From NCBI RefSeq assembly GCF_025175675.1, contig NZ_JANIOA010000005.1, positions 1 through 64,000 on the forward strand: a stretch of DNA of 64,000 nucleotides. The letters run 5' to 3'. Positions 33,808 to 42,347 of the stretch are shown here, piece after piece (the stretch's first letter is position 1; every line of letters starts with the position of its first letter). The notes beneath the pieces are model-generated. The model worked only from the letters and a program-made list of their open reading frames with translations, was not told the origin of the DNA and did no database searches. Source of the stretch: Sedimenticola hydrogenitrophicus. GTDB lineage: Bacteria; Pseudomonadota; Gammaproteobacteria; Chromatiales; Chromatiaceae. Made by a program: the position numbers and the translations under genes.

Positions 33808-35571
33808 ATGATAAGCAAATTGCACAAGTACTATATCCCGCTGGCAACAAGTTGCCTGCTGACGGGGGTCGCGGTATCGACTCCCATGGCGGTGGCAGCG
33901 GAATCTCCCGGATTGAATAGCGCGGACGTATCCGAGTTAGTGAAACGCCTTCAGACCATGGAGGCGCAACTCGCCAGTTCTCAACGGGATATCAGCCAAC
34001 TCAAGGCCGCCCTGGCCGAGAAAGGCGAGACTGACGCCAATAACACGGGGCAACCGCTACCCGTGGCGGCGGAAAGTGATGACGAATGGGGCGAGCCGGA
34101 TATTGCGGGGGCGCAAACCGGGCGGGATGATGAGGCCCGCCGGCGACTCACTGAGATTGAAACAGACCTTCGCAAGATGAAATCGGTGGCGGTAACCGAA
34201 GAAGAGGAGCGCAAGGGAAAGGTCGGCTTTGAATTTTCCGGGAAGTATAAAGTCCAATTCAACTCGCACAATAACTTCAACCTGGACAATCCGAATCAAA
34301 GCTGGGATTTTGACAATCGAAGCTTCTTCGATCAGCGGTTTCAGTTACAAGTCGATGCCTCTTATGAGGATTTCCTGGTGCGGCTTCTTCTCGACAAAGG
34401 CAATTTAACCTTCGATTGGAAAGAGGACAGCGAGGGAACGCTTGAACGATGGGGCGATTTCGAATCGGTCAACGCAACGCTGGTGCGTGAACTCTACGGT
34501 CAATACACCAACGAACACTTCATGGCGCGTATCGGCCGCCAGAATTGGGATGAAGGTTATGGCGTTGTGGTGCAAGGCCCGATCAACGGTTTGCGTTTTC
34601 AGCTACCGGTGTTTTCCGGTGCAAGTATCACAGCGGGCTATTTGAGTCTTGCCGGTGGCTGGACCGATTACACCGACTTCAGCGCTTCAGGTGGACCACC
34701 TGCGGGAACTCGCGAGAACCTCCTGTTCAGCGACACCCGGCTGGATGCCTATTATCTTGATTTTGATCTCCGCCCATCGCGAACCTCGTGGATCAGGCCG
34801 TTTATCTTGAAGACGGTTGACCAGGGAGATACCGGTGACGCGGATTTGAATCTTGACAAGGACTTCGATGCATCAACAACACCACGGGATGGCGGTTTCA
34901 ATCCGCTATGGTCGGGTATCGCGGGATCAATCGATTACGATCGCTGGAGGATCGAGGGTGAGGCGGTATGGCTTACCGGCGGTTATACCGAGGATAGGGA
35001 CATCAACGCGAATGCGCTGCTGTTCCGCGCCGAGCGTAGCTTCACCCGGTCTAGTTCGTTGGGGGAATGGTCGCTCGGATTCGAACTCGGGCGCGGTTCG
35101 GGAAATGGTGCTAATGATTCGGCAACCGATGATTATAAATACTTTACCGGTCTCTCGCTTTGCCGCGACCGGCACAAGTTCGGGGAGATTTTCAGCGAGG
35201 ATATCCGCGCCGGGTATTTTTTGTGGGACAGCAACCTGGCCAATATCACGTACTTGCGTCTTGATACAACCCTGATGCCGAGAAAGGGCCTGACGATAAC
35301 TCCTTCCATTGCCAAGATATGGACAACCGAGGTCGTGTTTGAAGGCCGCGGTCCGATTCGGGATTGGAGTAACGGTACATCCACATCGACAAACCTGACC
35401 AATGACGTGGGATGGGAACTGGATATAGCCGCCAGATACCAGCACCGCAAGTGGCTCGAAATGTTCGCCAACATCGGTTACTTCCAACCGGGTGCCGTCT
35501 ATGCGCGATCCGATGGCAGTATCCCGGGTGCGGCATATGAGGTGGTGGTTGGCCTGGAGTTGATTTACTGA
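33808..35571 (+). CDS. Outer membrane beta-barrel with N-terminal coiled coil
   Basis: 587 residues. A signal peptide ends near MAVAAE. Residues 45-75 (LVKRLQTMEAQLASSQRDISQLKAALAEK) and a second stretch near 110-125 are heptad-like and could form a trimeric coiled coil in the periplasm. From about 140 alternating strands build a porin-like barrel resembling the alginate-export type, ending VVVGLELIY. It has a Cys within LSLCRDRHK but no heme motif, so it is not MtrA- or MtrC-like. It could admit the substrate or release the product of the reductase. It starts 59 bases after the triheme gene. Confidence 0.75.
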   Translation: MISKLHKYYIPLATSCLLTGVAVSTPMAVAAESPGLNSADVSELVKRLQTMEAQLASSQRDISQLKAALAEKGETDANNTGQPLPVAAESDDEWGEPDIAGAQTGRDDEARRRLTEIETDLRKMKSVAVTEEEERKGKVGFEFSGKYKVQFNSHNNFNLDNPNQSWDFDNRSFFDQRFQLQVDASYEDFLVRLLLDKGNLTFDWKEDSEGTLERWGDFESVNATLVRELYGQYTNEHFMARIGRQNWDEGYGVVVQGPINGLRFQLPVFSGASITAGYLSLAGGWTDYTDFSASGGPPAGTRENLLFSDTRLDAYYLDFDLRPSRTSWIRPFILKTVDQGDTGDADLNLDKDFDASTTPRDGGFNPLWSGIAGSIDYDRWRIEGEAVWLTGGYTEDRDINANALLFRAERSFTRSSSLGEWSLGFELGRGSGNGANDSATDDYKYFTGLSLCRDRHKFGEIFSEDIRAGYFLWDSNLANITYLRLDTTLMPRKGLTITPSIAKIWTTEVVFEGRGPIRDWSNGTSTSTNLTNDVGWELDIAARYQHRKWLEMFANIGYFQPGAVYARSDGSIPGAAYEVVVGLELIY

Positions 35572-35826
35572 TCGGGACCATTGCGGGAGAGATCCCAGGT
35601 TGGTCATGACAATGATGTTGAAAAGTTAGCGCGTGCGCGGATGCATTGTCCCTACTGGGGAACGCCATATACCCATCCATGGGGGCAACGCACCCACGTC
35701 AGACCCCAAGGGGGGTTTAACCTGGCGCCAAGGTTGATAATTTAATTTTGATCAATTTCTACAAGGACGGTTACTTCGTAAATTGATCATGCGTGAATAC
35801 TTAATAATATTTAGGAGAATTGGGCC
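35572..35826. other. Intergenic region before the FecR-PKD gene
   Basis: Nothing coding is seen. TGGCGCCAAGGTTGA near 35722 loosely resembles a -24/-12 promoter, but the -12 GC is GA, so I give it little weight. AGGAGAATTGGGCC before 35827 is a good ribosome site. Confidence 0.3.
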
Positions 35827-36759
35827 ATGAAATATTTAGTTGCCTTCATACTGATGTTCTGGACAGTGTTTACCTGGGCCGATGACGCGTCGGTTGTGCG
35901 CGTCACGCGGGCAGATGGCAATGTGGAAATCCTCAAACCCGGCACGGAGAACTGGGTGAAGGTGTCCGATGGCGACATCCTGACCCGCGGCGATCGTCTC
36001 GCGACGAGGAGCAGGTCCGCCGCAAACCTTACCTGGTCGAACGGCAGCATGGTGCGGGTTTATCCCAATACGGAAATCGCCTTGACCGGCGTCATTTTCG
36101 ATCTTGAGAAAAAGATTGAAAAGACCTACCTGGATATCATCAATGGGCGCTTGTTTGTTAAGGCGCAGGTACCCGAGCATCTATTTTCCGAGTTCAAGGT
36201 CCGCATGGGCGCAATGGATGTACGCACACAGGGATCGGAGTTTGCAATAAAGTACGACTCCGAGAAGAGCAGTTTTACGGCATGGTCGCTTACAGGTCGT
36301 TTGGTTACAGATGTCGGTTCAATCCGGTTGCGAGTGGATGACGGACAACAAGCGGATGTTGCAAAAGGCAGCACCATGAGCCAGCAGGATGTCGTGATGA
36401 TGGAGGATAAAATCAAGCAATCCCTGATCAAGGTATCAACAGTCCTGGGTGGAAGTCTTTTCGTCGAGGAGTCAGTAGGGTCTGTCGGTGGTGAACTTGC
36501 GGCACGAATCGGCGGCGTAAGAAATCGCCGGGGCGATGCACCTTATACGGTAAATTTCAAGGCACTGACCGGTGGCGGCAGTGGAAAGATAAAGGGCATT
36601 ACCTGGAACTTTGGCGACGGCGAATCTTCAACGGAAAAGGCTGTCGAGCATACGTTCACCCAGGGGCTTTATATAGTCACGCTGCAGGTGGAGGATGAAA
36701 ATGGACAAAAAGCCAGTGCCCAGGTCGGAATTTCCGTTGAACAGGAGTGTGGCTGCTGA
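35827..36759 (+). CDS. Exported FecR-domain protein with C-terminal PKD domain
   Basis: 310 residues with a signal peptide (FILMFWTVFTWA). A FecR-like domain follows (VRVTRADGNVEILKPGTENWVKVSDGDILTRGDRLATRS, then VRTQGSEFAI), here starting right after the signal, so it faces the periplasm. Residues from about 235 form a PKD domain with the hallmark WNFGDGESS and HTFTQGLYIVTLQVED. The last residues are EQECGC. Classical FecR proteins are membrane anti-sigma regulators, but no transmembrane helix or sigma-factor gene is present here. I infer a structural or scaffold role in the cell envelope. Confidence 0.8.
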   Translation: MKYLVAFILMFWTVFTWADDASVVRVTRADGNVEILKPGTENWVKVSDGDILTRGDRLATRSRSAANLTWSNGSMVRVYPNTEIALTGVIFDLEKKIEKTYLDIINGRLFVKAQVPEHLFSEFKVRMGAMDVRTQGSEFAIKYDSEKSSFTAWSLTGRLVTDVGSIRLRVDDGQQADVAKGSTMSQQDVVMMEDKIKQSLIKVSTVLGGSLFVEESVGSVGGELAARIGGVRNRRGDAPYTVNFKALTGGGSGKIKGITWNFGDGESSTEKAVEHTFTQGLYIVTLQVEDENGQKASAQVGISVEQECGC

Positions 36760-36848
36760 AAAGGCCAGGGGCCAAATGCTATCCGCAAACAGTCAGCGTA
36801 TTTGAGTAATTAATCAGGGTCAGGATCAGTCGTGGGGAGAAGAATATC

Positions 36849-37556
36849 ATGAAACGTATTATTGTATGGCTCATCGGCGCACTAGCCATGATGAGTATGG
36901 CACCGGGTGCTATTGCTGCGGATGCCGTCTACGTTGGGGTGAAGAATTGCACCAAATGCCACAAGCCGCAGGGGAAGTCATGGGCCGAAACGGCACATGC
37001 GAAGTCCTTTGAATCGCTCAAGGCGGGAACAAAGGCCGACGCTAAAAAAGCGGCCAAACTGGATCCGGCGAAGGATTACACCCAGGACAAGGAGTGTCTG
37101 ACCTGCCATACAACGGGTTTCGGAACAGAAACCGGCTATCAGGTCGGCATGAAACCCGGCGGGAAAAAATCCATGGGCTCGGTCAGCTGCGAGTCCTGTC
37201 ATGGCGCCGGCAAGTTATACCGGGCCGAGCATGGCAGTGCACAGTCACTCATGAAGAAAAAGTCCGAGTCGACCGCACGCGGTATTCTGGTCGAGGCCGG
37301 GCAAAATTTTGCATATGAGCAGGCATGCGCCAAGTGTCACCTTTCCTATGAAGGCTCTCCCTATAAAGAGGCGAAACCGCCTTACACGCCGTTCACGCCA
37401 AATGTCGATCCGAAGTACCACTTCGAATTCGACAAATTCGTAAGAAACGGCGATGCCATGCACGAGCATTACAAACTCAAGGATATCTTCACCGGGGACC
37501 CGGTTCCACCGATACGAGTTGAACTCCAAAAAACGGCGCACGACACGCTGAAATAG
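36849..37556 (+). CDS. Periplasmic tetraheme cytochrome, c554-like
   Basis: 235 residues. The signal peptide ends MAPGAIAAD, followed at once by YVGVKNCTKCHKPQGKSW, a cytochrome c554-type opening. Four heme sites are CTKCH, CLTCH, CESCH and CAKCH. The C-terminal part (HFEFDKFVRNGDAMHEHYKL) has further His for axial ligation. It is expected to ferry electrons between the NapC-type quinol dehydrogenase and the triheme lipoprotein or molybdoenzyme. GGGGAGAAGAATATC is the ribosome site. Confidence 0.86.
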   Translation: MKRIIVWLIGALAMMSMAPGAIAADAVYVGVKNCTKCHKPQGKSWAETAHAKSFESLKAGTKADAKKAAKLDPAKDYTQDKECLTCHTTGFGTETGYQVGMKPGGKKSMGSVSCESCHGAGKLYRAEHGSAQSLMKKKSESTARGILVEAGQNFAYEQACAKCHLSYEGSPYKEAKPPYTPFTPNVDPKYHFEFDKFVRNGDAMHEHYKLKDIFTGDPVPPIRVELQKTAHDTLK

Positions 37557-37653
37557 GTGCACACCCAATCAGCACCACGAAATGGTCTGTAGGTTGATGT
37601 ACACACTAGGTTATCTGTAGAGCTGAGTTCAGTGTTTGCGCGAAATGGCTGCG

Positions 37654-37774
37654 ATCGTAGGGTGGATAAGCCGGCAAGCGCATTCACCATTAATGCGACG
37701 GTGAGGCGAGGTACAAGGATGTAACGTTCACGGACCCGCGGATGGCATGCGCTGTCGCTTATCCACCCTCCGAT
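37654..37774. repeat. GTAGGGTGGATAAG palindromic repeat
   Basis: ATCGTAGGGTGGATAAG (37654-37670) pairs with CTTATCCACCCTCCGAT (37758-37774) with one mismatch. It fills much of the 330-base gap between the tetraheme cytochrome and the NapC-type gene, and its centre includes the GGTACAAGGATGTAACG variant of the motif seen near 2400 and 14415. Confidence 0.65.
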
Positions 37775-37831
37775 CTATTTGGATAACGGGTTAACAACTG
37801 CATGCGTGGATGGCGCTCACCCTATACGCGG

Positions 37832-37860
37832 TTGACTTGATGTTTGCGAGTTAATTTTAT
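37832..37860 (+). promoter_or_regulatory. Possible sigma-70 promoter of the NapC-type gene
   Basis: TTGACT, a 17-base spacer and TTTTAT precede the NapC-type start by about 28 bases. The palindromic repeat upstream may separate this gene from the rest of the operon, so a private promoter is plausible. Confidence 0.35.
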
Positions 37861-37887
37861 TGTGCAAAGATTCCAGAGGTAGTCGAT

Positions 37888-38481
37888 ATGAGTAAAGTGA
37901 ACAAACCCGGCACGCTTCGCCGCTGGTGGAGTGTGCTTAGAAGGCCAAGCGCCAAGTATTCAATACTGACCTTGCTTGTGCTTGGTCTGTTTGGCGGTAT
38001 CATTTTTTGGGGCGGGTTCAATACGGCGATGGAGGCGAGTAACTCGCTTTCGTTCTGCATTAGCTGCCATGAAATGCGCGATACCGTTTACCAGGAGTAC
38101 AAGGAGACGGTACATTATCAAAACCGTACCGGTGTCCGGGCAACATGCGCCGATTGCCATGTACCACGCCCCTGGGGTTACAAGTTGATCAGGAAATTCC
38201 AGGCCAGTAACGAACTATTTCACAAGGTTATGGGAACGGTCGACACCCCCGAAAAGTTTGAAGCCAAACGGGTAGAGCTCGCCAAACGTGTATGGGCGTC
38301 CATGCGTGCCAGCAATTCGCGGGAATGTCGCAACTGCCATGGTATCGAGGGGATGACCGAGGCGGCGCAGACGGAAATGGCATGGCAGGCGCACGAGGAG
38401 ATCAAGGAGACCGGCGAGACTTGCATTGATTGCCATCAGGGTATTGCCCACAAGGATGTATCGGAGTTCGACGAGGGGTGA
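37888..38481 (+). CDS. NapC/NirT-family tetraheme quinol dehydrogenase
   Basis: 197 residues. An uncleaved transmembrane anchor (YSILTLLVLGLFGGIIFWGGF) is followed by SLSFCISCHEMRDTVYQEYKETVHY, the NapC hallmark. Heme sites are CISCH, CADCH, CRNCH and CIDCH. NapC-type proteins take electrons from menaquinol or ubiquinol at the inner membrane and pass them to periplasmic partners. Here it is the only quinol-linked component of the module, so it probably feeds the tetraheme cytochrome and then the molybdoenzyme. Confidence 0.92.
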   Translation: MSKVNKPGTLRRWWSVLRRPSAKYSILTLLVLGLFGGIIFWGGFNTAMEASNSLSFCISCHEMRDTVYQEYKETVHYQNRTGVRATCADCHVPRPWGYKLIRKFQASNELFHKVMGTVDTPEKFEAKRVELAKRVWASMRASNSRECRNCHGIEGMTEAAQTEMAWQAHEEIKETGETCIDCHQGIAHKDVSEFDEG

Positions 38482-38589
38482 GTCGCCAAATGATCTGGAA
38501 TCCGAGCACACGCTGGTGCAGGTGATAATGGAACGCCAAAACAATTAACTTCTGGCGAAACCCAAGGAAAAGATAAGGAGGTGAGATCG

Positions 38590-39342
38590 ATGCCATCCAG
38601 TCCCTGTTTAACCCTGCTAAGGTCGAAGGTCGCCGATGGCCAGCAAGGCGCCGGCGGCGCCGAAAGTGGCGTGATACAGGCGGAATCCTGCCTGCTGAAC
38701 GCGGTCTGCCCCTACGGCGGCCGCGCCTCCGAGGGCGAGGCGCTGCACGCGGTACGCCAGGGTCTGCAATTTTCACCCGACGCGGTGTATGTGGTTCGTA
38801 GCGGCTGCGTCAGGATCAGCCAGCGGGTCGGCGATCTGAAGTGGGCCAGTTTCCGCTTGCCGGGCGAGCTATTCGGTACCCAGGGCCTGTTCGCTGGCGG
38901 CATGAAACGGGTTCGAGCCATGGCCACGATGGACAGCCAGTTGTGCCGGTTGCCCCGCCGCCTGCTGCTTAACGGCCTGCACGACAACCTGCAACTGACC
39001 CAATCCATCATCCAGGCATTCGCCTCGGAACAAGCGCTTCTCCAGGGGGCGTTATTCCGCCACCGGATGCACTGCGACGCCCGGGTGGCCGATTTCCTGC
39101 TGGAGATGTATCGGCGGCTCCCGGACAAGAGCATGGGCATGACGCCGCTGGTTGAACTGCGCATGACCCGCAGCGATATCGCCTGCCATCTCGGCATGGC
39201 CCAGGAGACCCTCAGCCGGGTATTGAAACGCCTTGCTGATGCGCGGCTGATCGAGGTCAAGGGGCGCGGGATAGGCCTGCTGGATCGGGTCGAATTGCAT
39301 GGTCTTGCCGTTTCCGGCAAAGAGTTTGTATCCCGGCTATAG
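38590..39342 (+). CDS. FNR/Crp-family transcription regulator
   Basis: 250 residues with a cyclic-nucleotide-type beta roll and a C-terminal HTH (MTRSDIACHLGMAQETLSRVLKRL) that aligns well with FNR. Two N-terminal cysteines in SCLLNAVC have the C-x5-C spacing of FNR C23 and C29, and LCRLPRRLLL places a Cys where FNR has C122. The fourth FNR ligand, two residues before the C-x5-C, is missing; Cys6 may substitute. It is thus probably oxygen- or redox-sensing. I use ATG 38590, after a perfect AAGGAGGTG. It is the last gene of the module and may tune its expression to anoxia. Confidence 0.83.
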   Translation: MPSSPCLTLLRSKVADGQQGAGGAESGVIQAESCLLNAVCPYGGRASEGEALHAVRQGLQFSPDAVYVVRSGCVRISQRVGDLKWASFRLPGELFGTQGLFAGGMKRVRAMATMDSQLCRLPRRLLLNGLHDNLQLTQSIIQAFASEQALLQGALFRHRMHCDARVADFLLEMYRRLPDKSMGMTPLVELRMTRSDIACHLGMAQETLSRVLKRLADARLIEVKGRGIGLLDRVELHGLAVSGKEFVSRL

Positions 39343-39478
39343 TTGCCGTTCCAATCCGGCTATTTGAGCGGGAATGCCACGATGCCACGAAAACCAGCCG
39401 CATCCTGAGGATGTGCTTCACAAGCTCACCGGCAGCGTATGGCGTGTCTTCGCATGGCACGCCGGCTCTCCCCGTCCA

Positions 39479-40069
39479 TCAATCCGAATGCAATGCATTC
39501 ATCGCCAACTGAAACCGGCCCTCGACCAGGTCGGTGAGTACCCGCTCACTCGCATCGAGCGCTTGGGCAATGGCATCGGCGTCCTGCTTCGAGGGATAAC
39601 CCAGCACATAGTTGACCACCTCGCGGGCATTTCCGGGGTGATCGATACCAATGCGCAAGCGCCAGAATTCCCTGCCCCCCATGGCGCTGACGATATCCCG
39701 CAGACCATTGTGGCCCGCATGGCCACCGCCAAACTTGAGCCGCGCCACACCCGGCGGCATGTCCAGCTCATCGTGCGCCACCAGGATCTCCTCCAGGCCA
39801 ATCTTGTAATATTTGGCCAGGCTGGATAGCGACTGTCCGCTGCGGTTCATGAAGGTGGACGGCTTGAGCAGCCAGCACTCCCGCCCCCTGACCAGGATGC
39901 GGCACACCTGGCCATGGAATTTCGACTCCGACCTGAATACGCCGCCATGCCTTTCCGCCAGGAGATCCACGAACCAGAATCCCGCGTTATGGCGCGTCGC
40001 AGCGTAATCGCTCCCCGGATTACCGAGACCGACAATCAGGCGAATGGGTTGTGCGGATTGGTTGCTCAT
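39479..40069 (-). CDS. pth: Peptidyl-tRNA hydrolase
   Basis: 196 residues, the normal length. Signatures: VGLGNPGSDYAATRHNAGFWFVD with catalytic His in RHNAGF, KPSTFMNRSGQS, and the C-terminal half FGGGHAGHNGLRDI and RLRIGIDHPGN. It recycles peptidyl-tRNA released from stalled ribosomes. It lies downstream of rplY in the usual gammaproteobacterial order. The partner gene ychF, which often follows, is absent; the FNR-like gene converges from the other side instead. The 136 bases between the two stops show nothing else. Confidence 0.96.
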   Translation of the reverse strand: MSNQSAQPIRLIVGLGNPGSDYAATRHNAGFWFVDLLAERHGGVFRSESKFHGQVCRILVRGRECWLLKPSTFMNRSGQSLSSLAKYYKIGLEEILVAHDELDMPPGVARLKFGGGHAGHNGLRDIVSAMGGREFWRLRIGIDHPGNAREVVNYVLGYPSKQDADAIAQALDASERVLTDLVEGRFQLAMNALHSD

Positions 40070-40260
40070 ATGGGACGGTCACTTTCTCAAGCTTCGGCGT
40101 TCAGTTCCAGACACCGGACGGGCACCGCCTTGCCCATCCTACTCCCCGCACCGCAAAACGCCAGGCGGCGAGAACGGCATCCACGCAGCGGCGCGCGGAG
40201 AAAGCCGCTCCCGGCCATCCCTGGCCTCCGCGGCATAAGTCCATCCCTGGACAAAACAGA

Positions 40261-40283
40261 TGGGCCGGGCATTGCCCGGCCCA
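40261..40283 (-). terminator. Rho-independent terminator after rplY
   Basis: TGGGCCGGGC and GCCCGGCCCA pair over 10 bases with a three-base loop. Read on the minus strand, a T-rich tract (TCTGTTTTG) follows. It lies about 20 bases after the rplY stop. The remaining bases up to pth show no gene. Confidence 0.75.
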
Positions 40284-40305
40284 TCAGCTGGAACAGGAAC
40301 GCGGC

Positions 40306-40932
40306 TCACTCCTCCGCTGAACCCTCTTCTTCACCCGCCTCTTCCTCGGCCGCCACATGCGCGGCATGGATAGACACCACCTGCACATCCTGTGGCTCGT
40401 CCTGCGCCAGCGCCGGCAACTCGACGCCCTTCGGCAGCGCCAGCTCGGAGAGCAGGACCGCATCGCCAATTGCCAGCGCGGCGACGTTGACCTCGATGTA
40501 CTCCGGCAGATCGCCCGGCAGACAGCTCACCTCGACCTCGGTCAGCAGATGCGAAACCACGCCGCCGGCCTTGACACCAGGCGCCACCTCTTCACCCACG
40601 AAGTGCAGCGGCACGTGGGTCTTCAGCTTCTCCTTGGCACTGACCCGCAGGAAATCCGCATGCATGATAATCGGACGGGCCGGATGACGCTGCAGATCCT
40701 TCAGGATCACCTGCTCCGGCTTACCATCAATATTCAGGCTGAGGATGTGTGAATAAAAAGCCTCATGGTCCAGATGCTGGAACAGATTACTGTGCACCAT
40801 AGAGATCATGGCGGGGTCCTGGTGGGCACCATAAACGATACCCGGAACCAGCCCGGCATGACGCAGGCGGCGGCTCGCACCCTTCCCTGTATCAGTGCGC
40901 AGCTGCGCCTTAACAACAAATACTTCTTTCAT
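40306..40932 (-). CDS. rplY: 50S ribosomal protein L25 (CTC/TL5 form)
   Basis: 208 residues. The N-terminal L25 domain binds 5S rRNA (FVVKAQLRTDTGKGASRRLRHAGLVPGIVYG). The TL5-type C-terminal domain follows (LEVSCLPGDLPEYIEVNV-like), with an acidic Glu/Ala-rich tail. This long form is the general stress protein CTC type rather than the short E. coli L25. ATG 40932 is chosen after GGAGAAAATC. It lies between prs and pth in the standard order. Confidence 0.95.
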   Translation of the reverse strand: MKEVFVVKAQLRTDTGKGASRRLRHAGLVPGIVYGAHQDPAMISMVHSNLFQHLDHEAFYSHILSLNIDGKPEQVILKDLQRHPARPIIMHADFLRVSAKEKLKTHVPLHFVGEEVAPGVKAGGVVSHLLTEVEVSCLPGDLPEYIEVNVAALAIGDAVLLSELALPKGVELPALAQDEPQDVQVVSIHAAHVAAEEEAGEEEGSAEE

Positions 40933-41180
40933 GATTTTCTCCAAACCATCAAGTTACGGATCTGTCCATAAATATCTACCACATCTTGCTGGTCTTTTCG
41001 TCCGCCTTCGGCGTTACGGCAAGACTTACATAGAACGACTATGCGCGCCTTGCCGTGCCTTGAAGGCAAACGCCCCTTCAAGTTAAAAAAAGCCCGGCGC
41101 AATATGCGGCAGTTATTTCTTTCCAAATCCTAAATAATCACTGCCTTCCGCGACCAGATTGGGCAGTGAAGGATAGGCGA

Positions 41181-42134
41181 TCACTCCATGAAGAGTGAGG
41201 TCACCGATTCATTCAGGGCGATCCTGCGCATGGTCTCCGCCAGCAGCTCCGCGATGCAGATCTGGCGAATCCGGGTGCAGTGTCGCGCCTCTTCGTGCAG
41301 CTGGATGGTGTTCGAAACCACCAGCTGATCGAGCACCGAATTTTCGATATTGCGGATCGCCGGACCCGACAACACCGGATGGGTACAGTAGGCGATCACC
41401 TGTTCTGCGCCCCGCTCCTTGAGCGCCTGGGCCGCCTTGCACAGGGTACCGGCGGTATCGACCATGTCATCGATCAGCACGCAGGTCCGGCCCTTGACAT
41501 CACCAATGATATTCATCACCTGGGCGTCATTGGCCTTGGGTCGACGTTTGTCGATGATCGCCAGGTCCGCATCATCCAGCTGCTTGGCCAGTGCCCGGGC
41601 GCGCACCACGCCGCCCACATCCGGTGACACCACCATCAGATTGGGATACTTCTGGCGCCACACATCGCCCAGCAGCACCGGCAGGGCGTAGATATTGTCC
41701 ACCGGAATATCAAAAAAACCCTGGATCTGATCGGCATGCAGATCAACCGTCACCACCCGATCCGCACCCGCCGCCGCGATCTGCTTGGCCACCAGGCGGG
41801 CCGTGATCGGCACCCGGGCGGAGCGTGGCCGGCGATCCTGGCGCGCATAACCGAAATAGGGAATCACCGCCGTGATACGCTCTGCCGACGCCCAGCGCAG
41901 CGCATCGATCAGCACCAATAGCTCCATCAGGTTGTCATTGGTCGGCTGCGAGGTACTCTGAATAACGTACACATCGCGCCCGCGTACGCTCTCCTGTATC
42001 TCTGCCATCGCCTCGCCGTCGCTGAAGCGACCGACGATCGCCTTACCCGTACGCAGACTGAGACGAGAGGTGATCTCGCTAACAAGTTCAGGATTGGAAT
42101 TTCCTGAAAAAACCATCATGTGGCTATCTGGCAT
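41181..42134 (-). CDS. prs: Ribose-phosphate pyrophosphokinase
   Basis: About 317 residues. It makes PRPP from ribose-5-phosphate and ATP for nucleotide, His, Trp and NAD synthesis. Signatures: [47 protein letters not shown], the flexible loop near [33 protein letters not shown], and the PRPP-binding [13 protein letters not shown]. The ATG at 42134 follows GGAGAGGCTTGTT; the frame upstream adds nothing conserved. tRNA-Gln and ispE lie directly upstream. Confidence 0.97.
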   Translation of the reverse strand: MPDSHMMVFSGNSNPELVSEITSRLSLRTGKAIVGRFSDGEAMAEIQESVRGRDVYVIQSTSQPTNDNLMELLVLIDALRWASAERITAVIPYFGYARQDRRPRSARVPITARLVAKQIAAAGADRVVTVDLHADQIQGFFDIPVDNIYALPVLLGDVWRQKYPNLMVVSPDVGGVVRARALAKQLDDADLAIIDKRRPKANDAQVMNIIGDVKGRTCVLIDDMVDTAGTLCKAAQALKERGAEQVIAYCTHPVLSGPAIRNIENSVLDQLVVSNTIQLHEEARHCTRIRQICIAELLAETMRRIALNESVTSLFME

Positions 42135-42218
42135 AACAAGCCTCTCCACCTGTCTGACTAACAACGGGACTATATGCGGGCCGATTCAGGCGCCTGCCGT
42201 GCAGATACCTTTGCAATA

Positions 42219-42293
42219 TGGCTGGGGCGGTAGGATTCGAACCTACGTATGCCTGGATCAAAACCAGGTGCCTAGCCGCTTGGCGACGCCCCA
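42219..42293 (-). tRNA. tRNA-Gln (anticodon TTG)
   Basis: A 75-base cloverleaf on the minus strand begins TGGGGCGTCGCCAAGCGG and ends with an encoded CCA. The anticodon loop TTTTGAT reads TTG. It is placed between ispE and prs, a position conserved in many Gammaproteobacteria. Confidence 0.97.
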
Positions 42294-42347
42294 AAAAATC
42301 TTACTGGCCACCCTGATTCGAGCAGGGTGGAAAAACCCGAAGGGCTC

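Noticed and set aside
35827-36759. Anti-sigma factor of an ECF sigma system
   Set aside because: No sigma-factor gene or TonB receptor is adjacent, and the protein has no internal membrane helix.
40933-41180. Possible gene between rplY and prs
   Set aside because: The 248-base spacer has one short plus-strand frame overlapping the rplY leader, with no ribosome site or recognisable domain.
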